DNA from: JBGQBN01 sp041494805
GTDB lineage: Bacteria; Acidobacteriota; Terriglobia; Terriglobales; Acidobacteriaceae
Assembly (NCBI GenBank): GCA_041494805.1
Contig: JBGQBN010000016.1
Span: forward strand, 9,751 to 73,750
Direction of reading: 5' to 3'
Length of the DNA stretch: 64,000 nucleotides
The translations under genes and the position numbers were made by a program. Below, in pieces: positions 6,517-14,948 of this stretch. The stretch's first letter is position 1. The number at the start of each line of letters is the position of its first letter. The notes beneath the pieces are model-generated. The model saw nothing but the letters and a program-made list of their open reading frames with translations, was not told the origin of the DNA and did not search any database.

Positions 6517-8586
6517 ATGGCGATCAAGGACTCGGCAACCGGGAAGATCATGCGGGACTATTCGATCGAGGATCTCAAAGAGGCCGCCAACCTGATGCGC
6601 GGTTACGACCTTGTGGCGCTGTGTGCCGCCGGGAGCGGGCACGCCGGGGGCACGCTTTCCATCATGGACATTGCCGCGGCGCTCTACCTCAAGATCGCTG
6701 ATCATGATCCTCAGAACCCGTCGTGGGGGGACCGCGACCGGGTGGTCTGGTCCACTGGCCACAAAGCTCCCAGCCTGTATCTTGGTTTAGCATTTGCAGG
6801 TTTTTGTCCGATTGATGACGTCATGCTCCTGCGCAAGCTATGGTCGCCGTACCAAGGGCATCCACATTGGCTCAAGCTGGCTGGGGTGGAAGTCTCGACC
6901 GGTTCCCTGGGACAGGGTCTCAGCGTGGCCGTGGGTATGGCACTTGCCGGCAAGCTGAACGGCAAGAGCCACACCATCTTTTGCATCATGGGCGACGGCG
7001 AGCAGCAGGAGGGGCAGATTTGGGAAGCAGCTATGGAAGCCGCGCATCACAAGCTCGACAACCTGGTCGGCATCGTGGACTGCAACCGGTTGCAGATCGA
7101 TGGCCGGGTTTCGGAGGTCATGAATGTTGATCCGCTGGAGGCAAAGTACCGCAGTTTCGGGTGGGAGGTGATGCCGATCAATGGTCACGACATGGAGCAG
7201 GTGGTGGAGGCGCTTGAGAAGGCCAAGGCTGGAGTAGGAAGGCCGGTGGTGATCCTGGCTGAGACGGTCAAGGGCAAGGGCGTTAGCTTCATGGAAGACC
7301 TGGCCGGCTGGCACGGCAGGTCGCCAAACTATGACGAGTTAGTGAAAGCGCTCGCCGAACTAGGGCTGGCGGAGAAGATTCCCTACCAGCGTCTGCTGGA
7401 GACCGCAAAGGCCTATCAAGCGGAGGTGGATCGCCGTCTCGACGCCAAGATGCCGAAGTTCAGCCGCAATTACTGGTGGAACGCCGCGGAAAACATGAAG
7501 ACGAAGATGGAACCCACGCGCAAAGGTTTCGGGCAGTCGCTGGCGGAGAACGGCGATGATGAGCGCATCGTGTGTCTGGGGCTGGACATTTCCGGCTCCA
7601 TCACGATCAGCGATTTCTACGCGTCGAAGCCGGAGCGCAAGCGGCGATGGATCAGTATGGGGATTGCCGAGCAGTCGGCCACGTCAGCCGCCGCGGGCCT
7701 GGCAAGAGAGGGCAAGATTCCGGTGCTGGGGACGTACGCAACCTTTGCCGCGGCGCGGAACCTGGACCAGATCCGCACCTCGGTGTGCTACGGCAATTTC
7801 AACGTGCTCATTGCGGGCGCGCACGGCGGGGTCTCCGTCGGTCCCGATGGCGCGACTCACCAGGCGCTTGAAGATCTGTTTGCGGTGTGCGGATTGCCCA
7901 ACATGTCTGTGGTCGTACCTTGTGATGTAGTCGAGACTCACAAAGCCACCAATTTCCTGTTGCTGAAGCATCAAGGGCCGAAGTACATCCGCTTTGCCCG
8001 CGAGGCCACACCGATTGTGACGGATGAGAGCACTCCGTTCGTGTTCGGCAAGGCCAATGTGGTCCGTTTCCGCAAGGAAGCGGCCAACTTTTTGGAGGCC
8101 TTCGAGACCGTGCTCGCCTCCGACTACAAGAATGAAGATGAAGATCTGACGATCATTGCTTGTGGCCCGATGGTGCCGGAGGCGATGCGGGCGGCGTGGA
8201 TCTTGAAGAGGGATTTCGGCTATGAGAGCCGAATTGTCAATCTGCATACGCTCAAGCCGATCGACGAAGCTGCTATTCTGCACGCGGCGCGGGAAACCGG
8301 CGTCATCGTCACCGCGGAGGAGCACCAGATTGGCGCCCTGGCCTGGCGAGTAAGCGGGGCCATTACGGAGAGCCCGCTGCTTTACGGCGTGCGTGTGATC
8401 ACCGGGGCCATCGGGGTGAAGGATCGTTTTGGCGACTCGGGCGCACCCTGGGAGTTGATCAAGGAATTCGAGGTCAGTGCCGAACACATCACGCAAAAAG
8501 CAGTGGAGTTGATGGACGTCAAGAGATGCTGGCCCTCGGAAAAAGAGGAACGCTTGCTGACCGGAGTTGCCACGAAGTACGAATGA
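6517..8586 (+). CDS. tkt: Transketolase
   Basis: The 689-residue single-chain enzyme carries both transketolase halves. It moves two-carbon ketol units between sugar phosphates in the pentose phosphate pathway, using thiamine diphosphate. The TPP motif begins at GDGEQQEGQ (G159) and ends near DCNRLQIDG. The pyrimidine-binding half starts near residue 325 (RKGFGQSLAENGDDER) with MGIAEQSATSAAAGLA. The start at 6517 is preceded by AAAGGA; upstream in-frame codons add unlikely sequence. The N-terminal GSGHAGGTLS is closer to the archaeal/plant-like transketolase branch than to E. coli TktA, which is inference. Confidence 0.95.
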   Translation: MAIKDSATGKIMRDYSIEDLKEAANLMRGYDLVALCAAGSGHAGGTLSIMDIAAALYLKIADHDPQNPSWGDRDRVVWSTGHKAPSLYLGLAFAGFCPIDDVMLLRKLWSPYQGHPHWLKLAGVEVSTGSLGQGLSVAVGMALAGKLNGKSHTIFCIMGDGEQQEGQIWEAAMEAAHHKLDNLVGIVDCNRLQIDGRVSEVMNVDPLEAKYRSFGWEVMPINGHDMEQVVEALEKAKAGVGRPVVILAETVKGKGVSFMEDLAGWHGRSPNYDELVKALAELGLAEKIPYQRLLETAKAYQAEVDRRLDAKMPKFSRNYWWNAAENMKTKMEPTRKGFGQSLAENGDDERIVCLGLDISGSITISDFYASKPERKRRWISMGIAEQSATSAAAGLAREGKIPVLGTYATFAAARNLDQIRTSVCYGNFNVLIAGAHGGVSVGPDGATHQALEDLFAVCGLPNMSVVVPCDVVETHKATNFLLLKHQGPKYIRFAREATPIVTDESTPFVFGKANVVRFRKEAANFLEAFETVLASDYKNEDEDLTIIACGPMVPEAMRAAWILKRDFGYESRIVNLHTLKPIDEAAILHAARETGVIVTAEEHQIGALAWRVSGAITESPLLYGVRVITGAIGVKDRFGDSGAPWELIKEFEVSAEHITQKAVELMDVKRCWPSEKEERLLTGVATKYE

Positions 8587-8689
8587 CAGGCACTTAATTG
8601 AATGGGTGAGAGCGGTTGGCCCGAACCTGCTGGCTCGAATCTGCCTTCTCATCGCCGCCCGATTGCGGAGTAGTATGATCTTCTCTTAG

Positions 8690-8712
8690 ACTCGCACGTG
8701 GGGTGCGAGTCA
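8690..8712 (+). repeat. Perfect hairpin between transketolase and dehydrogenase genes
   Basis: GACTCGCAC pairs with GTGCGAGTC around a short loop, about 40 bases before the next start. There is no T run, so it is more likely a 5' untranslated-region structure than a terminator. Confidence 0.5.
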
Positions 8713-8750
8713 GTATCGGGTATCTGCAAGATTTCCACTCAGAGAGAACA

Positions 8751-9860
8751 ATGAGCAAGAAATTTCGCGTCTTTGCCACCAGCGATATTGGGGAATCCAT
8801 TGACCTGCTGCGCAAACGGGGATACGACGTCGAGGTATATCCCAAGCCGGAGGCGCCGCCCAAGAGCTTGCTCCTGGAGAAGGTGAAGTCGGGCATCGAC
8901 GGGCTGATCACTACGTTACGGGACCAGATCGATGCCGAAGTATTCGAGGCCGGCAAAGGACATCTTAAGGTGGTGGCCCAGATCGCGGTGGGGTTCGACA
9001 ACATCAACCGGGCAGATGCCAACCGCCACAAAGTCCCCTTCACTCATACCGCGGACGTGCTCACCGAAGCCACCGCTGAGTTCGCTTTCTTCATGCTGGG
9101 TGCGCTGGCCCGCAAGATGTGGACAGCGGAGCACTTGACTCGTGAAAACAAGTGGGACTACTGGCATCCCTACCTGCCGTTCCTAGGGGACGAAGTAACT
9201 GGCAAGACCATCGCCATCATCGGTACCGGACGCATTGGCCTGGCTATGATCAAGAAGTGTGCTGGGTTCGACATGAACATTGCGTGCTACGACCCGGTTT
9301 ACCAGAATCGGGAGTACGTGAGCGCCATGCAGGAGACGATGGATTTACGCCACGCGCGCGGCATCCAGAAAGAGAAAACATGGATCAAGTACTCGACGAT
9401 TGACGTGGCTCTCACCCATGCCGACTTCGTCAGCGTGCACGTGCCGCTGTTGCTGGAAGGCGAGAGCCCGACGCCGACTTATCACCTTTTCAATGAACGC
9501 ACGCTCCGCATGATGAAGTCCACTGCGTTTCTGGTAAACACTTCGCGTGGCCCAGTCGTGGATGAGGCCGCGCTGGCGAAGGCACTGAGAGACAAATGGA
9601 TTGGCGGTGCGGCGCTGGATGTTTACGAAAAGGAACCCTTGCCGGCCGATTCACCGCTGCGCGATCCGGCGATTGAGGACCGCTGCCGGTTGTACCCGCA
9701 TTTTGCCAGCGCTGCCAGGATCACGCGGCTCTCGACCGATCCCAATAAAGGGATGGCAGGACGTACGGTGCAGGGGTTGATCGACGTGCTGGAAGGAAAC
9801 TACGGCGGCGATGTTACGAAGATGCCGTATGTGGTGAATAAAGAGGCGTTCGGGAAGTAG
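8751..9860 (+). CDS. D-isomer-specific 2-hydroxyacid dehydrogenase
   Basis: The 369-residue NAD(P)-dependent enzyme reduces 2-oxoacids such as glyoxylate or hydroxypyruvate, or oxidises the D-hydroxyacids. The dinucleotide motif is IIGTGRIGLAM (G158, G160, G163). The catalytic arginine is R266 in NTSRGPVVDE and the candidate acid-base histidine is H317 in YPHFASA. A 35-residue insertion (YQNREYVSAMQETMDLRHAR and following) separates the Rossmann strands from DFVSVHVPLL, which is unusual for the family. The start follows AGAGAGAAC. Gene-end filler repeats follow the stop. Confidence 0.88.
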   Translation: MSKKFRVFATSDIGESIDLLRKRGYDVEVYPKPEAPPKSLLLEKVKSGIDGLITTLRDQIDAEVFEAGKGHLKVVAQIAVGFDNINRADANRHKVPFTHTADVLTEATAEFAFFMLGALARKMWTAEHLTRENKWDYWHPYLPFLGDEVTGKTIAIIGTGRIGLAMIKKCAGFDMNIACYDPVYQNREYVSAMQETMDLRHARGIQKEKTWIKYSTIDVALTHADFVSVHVPLLLEGESPTPTYHLFNERTLRMMKSTAFLVNTSRGPVVDEAALAKALRDKWIGGAALDVYEKEPLPADSPLRDPAIEDRCRLYPHFASAARITRLSTDPNKGMAGRTVQGLIDVLEGNYGGDVTKMPYVVNKEAFGK

Positions 9861-9985
9861 CGAGTGCAGCTCTTAGCTCCTAGCTTCTAGCTTTTGGCTC
9901 TCAGTGTTCAGCCAGAGAGACGGCGCTTCAGGGTATTGGTAAAGGCCTTATAGGGCTAAATGCTGAGTGCTAATTGCTAAGTGCT
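9861..9985. repeat. Short low-complexity intergenic filler
   Basis: Consists of degenerate near-tandem words (TTAGCTCCTAGCTTCTAGC and GCTGAGTGCTAATTGC). It resembles the dispersed filler also seen at 31692 and inside the gene at 40634. Confidence 0.5.
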
Positions 9986-9988
9986 GGT

Positions 9989-10966
9989 TTATTCCGAGAC
10001 GCTGTGTTCTTCGCTCTGGGAGCGCAGGACTCGATCTACTGAGTAGGGGGCGCGGCGGGTGGGTTCGTGGTAGTGGCGCACTTGCATCTCGCCCAACAGG
10101 CCGACCGCCAGCATGTTCAAGCCCGCCAGTAGCAGCACCGCGGCAAAAATCATCAGCGGGCCGTGATTGGTCATCACGTCAGCATGACGTAGAAACTTCT
10201 CCGCCAGCAGCCAGAGGCTGACACCCGATCCCGCCAGCATGCTCAGCAGCCCCAGGGTGCCGAAGAAATGCAGCGGGCGCGAGAGATAGCGCAGCAGGAA
10301 ACGAATTGTGATCAGGTCGAAAAACACCCGGAAGGTGCGCGAAATTCCGTAGTGTGAATTCCCGCGCTCGCGGTTCACGTTGCGGATGGACACCTCGCAG
10401 ATGGTTGCGCCGTGCCAGGAGGCGAGAGCCGGAATAAAGCGGTGCAGCTCGCCGTAGAGCGGGACCTGCTCCAGAATCTCGCGCCGGTAGGCCTTGAAGG
10501 TGGTGCCGAAGTCGTGGATATCGACTCCGCTCAGTTTGGCCATCAGCCAGTTGGCGCACTTCGAGGGAATGCGGCGCAGCCACAGGTTGTCAATGCGGCG
10601 TTTGCGCCATCCGCTAACGATGTCATAGCCCTCGGCAATCTTCTCCAGAAACCGGGGGATGTCGGCGGGGTCGTGCTGCAGGTCGCCGTCCATGGCGATG
10701 ATGTACTCGCCGCGAGCGTGGTCGAAACCGGCGGCCAGGGCAGAGGTCTGGCCGAAGTTCCGGCGCAACTTGACCACCGTGACCCGGCTATCCACCGCCG
10801 CGATTTCACGCAGCAGATGGAAGGTGCGGTCCGTGGAACCGTCGTCCACCAGCACAATCTCGAAGCCTTCGCCGTTCCCCTCCATGACCGCTTTCAAGCG
10901 GTCATAAAGATCGGTGACGTTTTCCTGCTCGTTGTGCAGCGGGACGACTATGGAATACTTGGGCAT
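9989..10966 (-). CDS. Family 2 glycosyltransferase, membrane-anchored (DPM1/ArnC type)
   Basis: The 325-residue protein starts with a GT-A fold domain: YSIVVPLHNEQENV, VDDGSTD and the metal-binding AMDGDLQHDP. About 80 residues containing two transmembrane helices follow (FFGTLGLLSMLAGSGVSLWL and MIFAAVLLLAGLNMLAVGLL). Enzymes with this layout transfer a sugar from a nucleotide donor to a polyprenyl phosphate at the inner membrane, feeding cell-envelope glycan synthesis. Donor and acceptor are not predictable here. A TATAAT lies 8 bases before the start codon, suggesting a leaderless or very short-leader transcript. No glycan cluster surrounds it. Confidence 0.9.
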   Translation of the reverse strand: MPKYSIVVPLHNEQENVTDLYDRLKAVMEGNGEGFEIVLVDDGSTDRTFHLLREIAAVDSRVTVVKLRRNFGQTSALAAGFDHARGEYIIAMDGDLQHDPADIPRFLEKIAEGYDIVSGWRKRRIDNLWLRRIPSKCANWLMAKLSGVDIHDFGTTFKAYRREILEQVPLYGELHRFIPALASWHGATICEVSIRNVNRERGNSHYGISRTFRVFFDLITIRFLLRYLSRPLHFFGTLGLLSMLAGSGVSLWLLAEKFLRHADVMTNHGPLMIFAAVLLLAGLNMLAVGLLGEMQVRHYHEPTRRAPYSVDRVLRSQSEEHSVSE

Positions 10967-10974
10967 GAGGTCAT

Positions 10975-10980
10975 ATTATA
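10975..10980 (-). promoter_or_regulatory. TATAAT -10-like hexamer before the glycosyltransferase
   Basis: Read leftward, TATAAT ends 8 bases before the ATG. No recognisable -35 is present. If real, the transcript would begin at or very near the start codon. Confidence 0.35.
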
Positions 10981-11144
10981 CGGCGGACTGGCTTTTTTGT
11001 GGTGGTTACTCCGGTTCGTCTGGTACTGTTCCAGAATCAGATTGGAACTCGGGGCCTATGCACGACCGGCCCGGCTGGAATAAGATGAGCGGCGGTAGGA
11101 AGTACAGTTCTGGACGTCATGAAGCGGGAAGGGAGCCCGCCAAA

Positions 11145-11249
11145 ATGGATGCCATTGTCATGATTATGTTCGGCTGCCTGCTTTCCACAACAACCGCGCT
11201 GACCTTTATGGAGGTCCGGCGATTGCGGAAAAAGCTGGAAGCGAAGTAG
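11145..11249 (+). CDS. Predicted 34-residue single-helix membrane protein
   Basis: A small frame encodes MDAIVMIMFGCLLSTTTALT followed by a charged tail (EVRRLRKKLEAK). One hydrophobic helix then a basic amphipathic tail is typical of small inner-membrane proteins. AAGGGAG sits about 10 bases before the ATG. Longer in-frame versions begin with unlikely sequence. A perfect hairpin follows the stop. It is divergent from the glycosyltransferase gene. Function unknown, and existence is supported only by composition and the ribosome site. Confidence 0.42.
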   Translation: MDAIVMIMFGCLLSTTTALTFMEVRRLRKKLEAK

Positions 11250-11292
11250 GCGGAAGTAGAAACGGAGGGGTTCTACTTCCTGGCTAGTTTAA

Positions 11293-11316
11293 AGAGACGT
11301 AGCAAGCTACGTCTCT
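11293..11316. terminator. Perfect 11-bp hairpin between converging genes
   Basis: AGAGACGTAGC and GCTACGTCTCT are separated by only AA. It lies between the rightward small gene and the end of the leftward protease gene, so it could act as a two-way transcript end. It may also be a copy of a dispersed palindrome. Confidence 0.55.
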
Positions 11317-11328
11317 ACAGGTAGTTCG

Positions 11329-14300
11329 TTAGAATCCCGGGCCCTCCGGGTACGCAGGTAGATCGGGAGGCCGCGGCGGCAGCTTCTTGGGATTCGCCTG
11401 GATCTCCTTCATCACCAACTCAATGGCTTTCTCCAGTTGCGGGTCCTGGCCTTTCACTACCTGGTCGGGCCGATTTTCTACCACAATATCGGGCTGTACG
11501 CCGCGGTTTTCGATAATCCACTTGCTGTTCAGGTCGTACCGGGAAAATTCGGGCCGGGTGATATAGCCGCCGTCCATCAGCGGAATAGCGCCCCGGATGC
11601 CCCGAACTCCGCCCCACGTCCGTTCGCCAATGAGTGGACCCAACTTGTAGTACTTGAAGTAGTAGCTGAAGAGGTCACCATCGGAGGCAGCGTAGTGGTT
11701 GGTGACGCAGGCCATGTATCCGTGGAAGACGTTCGGAGGCACTGTGCCGACCTCCCAATTACGGGCTGAACCCATACCGGCGAGCACGCGGCGCAGGCGC
11801 TCGAAGATGAGCTGGTCCACGAAGCCGCCGCCGTTGTAGCGGACGTCAATGATGAGACCCTCCTTGCGGATCTGCGGAAAATACTGTTTGACGAACTGGT
11901 TCAGACCCTCCGCCCCCATGTCTGGGATGTAGACGTAGCCCACCCGCCCATTAGTGGCGGCTTCGACTTTCTTGCGGTTGGTCTCGATCATGTTCAGTTC
12001 GTGCAGGCTGAACTCGTCGGCAATGGGTTTTACTTGCACGTTGCGTGAGCCGTCCTCCGAAGGCTTTGAGTTCACGGTTAGACTTACGGTATCGCCCGCT
12101 GTATTGACGAACAGCTCATCGGGGCTTTGCGGAGCACGCAATGGACGACCATTGACTGCCACCAGGTAATCCCCTTCCCTGACGTTCACACCGGGGTCGG
12201 TGAGCGGGGAACGCACCTTGGCATCCCAGTTTTCTCCACGATAGATTTTCTTGATGCGATACATGCCGCTGGCTTTGTCGGTTTCAAAATCCGCACCCAA
12301 CAAACCCACATTGACAGGATGCAATTCCGGGTAATCTCCGCCCCCCACGTAGGTGTGAGAGTTGGAAAGCTCCCCGATCATTTCGCCCAAGACATACGTG
12401 AGGCTGTAGCGGTCGGCCACGAAGGGCAGAAGTTGGACATACTTCTCTCGAACCTTCTGCCAATCCACACCGTTCATGGAGGCTTCGTGAAAGTAGTCGC
12501 GTTCCTGGCGCCAGACCTCGTTGAAGATCTGTGACCACTCCTGGGGCGGGTCCACTTCAGCCTTCATTCCGGCGAGGTTGAGCGAGCCTTCGCCGGGCTT
12601 TTTCGCGCCATCGGGTTTGGCATCGATGATGCCGTAGGTGTGTCCGTTAGGGCCGCCTTCAGCCTCGTACAGCAGCTTGGAACCGTCGAAGGACATGGCA
12701 AAGCGCTGGACGTCTTCGATCAATACCTTGTTCTTCCGTTCTTTGAGATCGTAAACATGTACGGCAGAGGCCTCGCCCGGAATCGGACCGGACAAGCCCT
12801 GGACAGGAGTGCTGGCGTAGTAGACGAAGCCCTTGGTCACGTTGTAGGCGTTAATCACTGCCGGGTCCATGGGCAGAGCGACCACGCGGTCTTGAATACC
12901 ATCAAGGTCAATGCGGAACTCGGCGGGCTTTTCTTTGTCTTTTGAGTCTTTGTCCTTCGACTCTTTGTCTTTGTCTTTGTCTTTGGAGTCGGCCTTGCTA
13001 TCGCTCTTCGCCGGTTCCTTGGCTGCGCCCGCAGCTGGCGCCGGCTCATCCTTCTTGATCTGGGCTTCGTCGCTCAGCGCCGGGAACGGTGAGGGCTCAT
13101 CCTTACGCAGGGTGGCGATGTAGACGCGAGTAGTCTTGGGATTGGAGAACTCAAAATCTACGTTGCCCAGGACTTCGTTGAAGTCACGATCGGAGAGGAA
13201 ATAGAAATACTTCCCATCCGGATCGAAGAGAGGAGAGAAACTGTTGGTCATGCTGGTGGTGACGGGGGTGATTTTCTTGTCGGCCACCGAGTACAGGTAG
13301 ACGACGCTATAGTTGTTCTCGGCCTGGTTGTCATAGGCCAGCCACTTGCTGTCTGGGGACCAGGAGTAGTTTGTAATCTCGAAATACTTGCCGCGGTCCA
13401 CCTCGAAGGGCTTCTTGTCGCTGATGTCGGTGTACCACAGGCGCAAATCTTTATCAGCCCAAGCCAGCTTCTTGCTGTCTGGAGACCAGACGGGGGCGAA
13501 TTTGAAGCCTTTGTAGCCGCTGGTAATCTGCTGCTCCTTGCCCATGCCGTCGTGCGGGGTGATGTAGATCTCGTCCTCGCCGGTGCGATCGGAAACGTAG
13601 GCGATCCAGCGGCCGTCGGGCGACCACGCGACCGACTTCTCGCGAATTCCCGGGGTGCGCGTCAGGTTGCGAACGCTGCCTTCCTTAGCGGGCACGGTAA
13701 AGACGTCGCCGCGGGCGGCAAACACGGCGCGCTTCCCTTCCGGCGAGAGGTCGAAGTCGGTGATGTTCTTGCTGACGCTGGTCCAGTGCTTCATGCTCTG
13801 GTCACGGTCGCCGGGCACATCGATGGTCCGCTTCTTCGCCTGCTTCGACTGGAGGTCGAAGGTGTAGAGGTAACCGCCGTTCTCAAACACGATGGCGTCC
13901 GGTCCCAGGCTGGGCCACATTACGTCGAAGTCGGTGAAGTGAGTGAGTTGTGCGATCTGCTTGGTGCCCAGGTCGTAACTGTAGAGATTAAGCCGATGCT
14001 CCGAGCCACGGTCAGAGGTGAAGTAGATAGTGTTGCCGTGCCACAGGGGAAAAGTGTCAGTCCAATCCGTGTGGGGGACGTCTTCGCTAGTGTTGTTCTT
14101 CAGGTGGTATATGGAGATGGCTTGAGCCAAGCCGCCGGTATAGCGCTTCCAGGTGCGGAAGTTGCGGAAAATCTGGTTGTAGGCAATCTTGCTTCCGTCT
14201 GGCGAGAATGAACTCAGTCCTCCCTGGTCCATGGGCAAGGGTTCCGGCAATCCGCCGTCAATGCTGATGCTGTAGGGACGCTTCACCCAGCCATTGGAAG

Positions 14301-14727
14301 CATCGCGGCGGGTTAGAAACAGGATGCGCTTGCTGTCAGGAAACCAGGTCAAAACTTCGTTATGAATGCCCATGCGGTCGGTGAGGGGAGTGGAGCTGCC
14401 CTGGTAAAACGTGAGCTGCCTGGGTTGTCCACCGTCCGCGGGCATGACGTACACATTGAAGTTGCCGTCGTACTGGCCGGTGAAAGCGATCCACTTGCCG
14501 TCGGGTGAAAATTTGGGAAACAGTTCGCGACCGGCGTCGGAGGTGATGCGCCGGGCGATGCCGCCCGAACTGGAGGCGAGCCACAGATCGCCGCCGTACA
14601 TGAAGGCTATCTTGTCCTTGTAAATGTCGGGAAAGCGCAGCAGGCGGCCTTCTTGCATCTCCTGGCCCAGCGCCAGGCAGGCGCAGCCGACGACCCACAG
14701 CGCGATGAATTTCTTGAGAAAAGACAT
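11329..14727 (-). CDS. Tricorn-like exported protease with TolB-type propeller (S41 family)
   Basis: The 1132-residue protein has a signal peptide (MSFLKKFIALWVVGCACLAL), beta-propeller repeats of the WSPDGRWIAY type through about residue 560, a Lys/Asp/Glu/Ser-rich linker near 585-625, a helical core domain, a PDZ domain and a C-terminal S41 peptidase domain. All tricorn active-site positions have counterparts: S790-H791 (ELSNSHTYV), nucleophile S1015 with D1016 (AASDGDLF) and E1073 (IENRG). The 58-residue spacing between the last two equals that in archaeal tricorn. It probably trims peptides in the periplasm. The start is chosen because GGAGG precedes the ATG and the signal peptide begins there. 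Confidence 0.92.
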   Translation of the reverse strand: MSFLKKFIALWVVGCACLALGQEMQEGRLLRFPDIYKDKIAFMYGGDLWLASSSGGIARRITSDAGRELFPKFSPDGKWIAFTGQYDGNFNVYVMPADGGQPRQLTFYQGSSTPLTDRMGIHNEVLTWFPDSKRILFLTRRDASNGWVKRPYSISIDGGLPEPLPMDQGGLSSFSPDGSKIAYNQIFRNFRTWKRYTGGLAQAISIYHLKNNTSEDVPHTDWTDTFPLWHGNTIYFTSDRGSEHRLNLYSYDLGTKQIAQLTHFTDFDVMWPSLGPDAIVFENGGYLYTFDLQSKQAKKRTIDVPGDRDQSMKHWTSVSKNITDFDLSPEGKRAVFAARGDVFTVPAKEGSVRNLTRTPGIREKSVAWSPDGRWIAYVSDRTGEDEIYITPHDGMGKEQQITSGYKGFKFAPVWSPDSKKLAWADKDLRLWYTDISDKKPFEVDRGKYFEITNYSWSPDSKWLAYDNQAENNYSVVYLYSVADKKITPVTTSMTNSFSPLFDPDGKYFYFLSDRDFNEVLGNVDFEFSNPKTTRVYIATLRKDEPSPFPALSDEAQIKKDEPAPAAGAAKEPAKSDSKADSKDKDKDKESKDKDSKDKEKPAEFRIDLDGIQDRVVALPMDPAVINAYNVTKGFVYYASTPVQGLSGPIPGEASAVHVYDLKERKNKVLIEDVQRFAMSFDGSKLLYEAEGGPNGHTYGIIDAKPDGAKKPGEGSLNLAGMKAEVDPPQEWSQIFNEVWRQERDYFHEASMNGVDWQKVREKYVQLLPFVADRYSLTYVLGEMIGELSNSHTYVGGGDYPELHPVNVGLLGADFETDKASGMYRIKKIYRGENWDAKVRSPLTDPGVNVREGDYLVAVNGRPLRAPQSPDELFVNTAGDTVSLTVNSKPSEDGSRNVQVKPIADEFSLHELNMIETNRKKVEAATNGRVGYVYIPDMGAEGLNQFVKQYFPQIRKEGLIIDVRYNGGGFVDQLIFERLRRVLAGMGSARNWEVGTVPPNVFHGYMACVTNHYAASDGDLFSYYFKYYKLGPLIGERTWGGVRGIRGAIPLMDGGYITRPEFSRYDLNSKWIIENRGVQPDIVVENRPDQVVKGQDPQLEKAIELVMKEIQANPKKLPPRPPDLPAYPEGPGF

Positions 14728-14906
14728 GAGGGCTCCTCCTTGCCGAGTTTCGCGGACGGAAAATGAAATCTTCATCGGAAGAAACGTGTGATTGTATCAG
14801 CTTCAATACCTGGTTCGCAGGACATTGACACTGACCCGATGTTTTGGACGAGGCAAGAGACAAAAGGAAAGCGTCCGCCCGAGACAACGGTGGTTGACTG
14901 ATCGCC

Positions 14907-14912
14907 TATAAT
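14907..14912 (+). promoter_or_regulatory. TATAAT -10-like hexamer before the amidase
   Basis: Lies 36 bases before the TTG start in the 221-base space between divergent genes. A TTGACT is present but only 7 bases upstream, too close to be the paired -35. Confidence 0.35.
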
Positions 14913-14948
14913 TCCGGTTCCTCGTTCACGGGGTGCGGAGAAACAAAC

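Noticed and set aside
12911..13123. Rightward frame encoding Ser/Leu repeats opposite the protease linker
   Set aside because: It is the complement of the Lys/Asp-coding low-complexity region of the protease gene.
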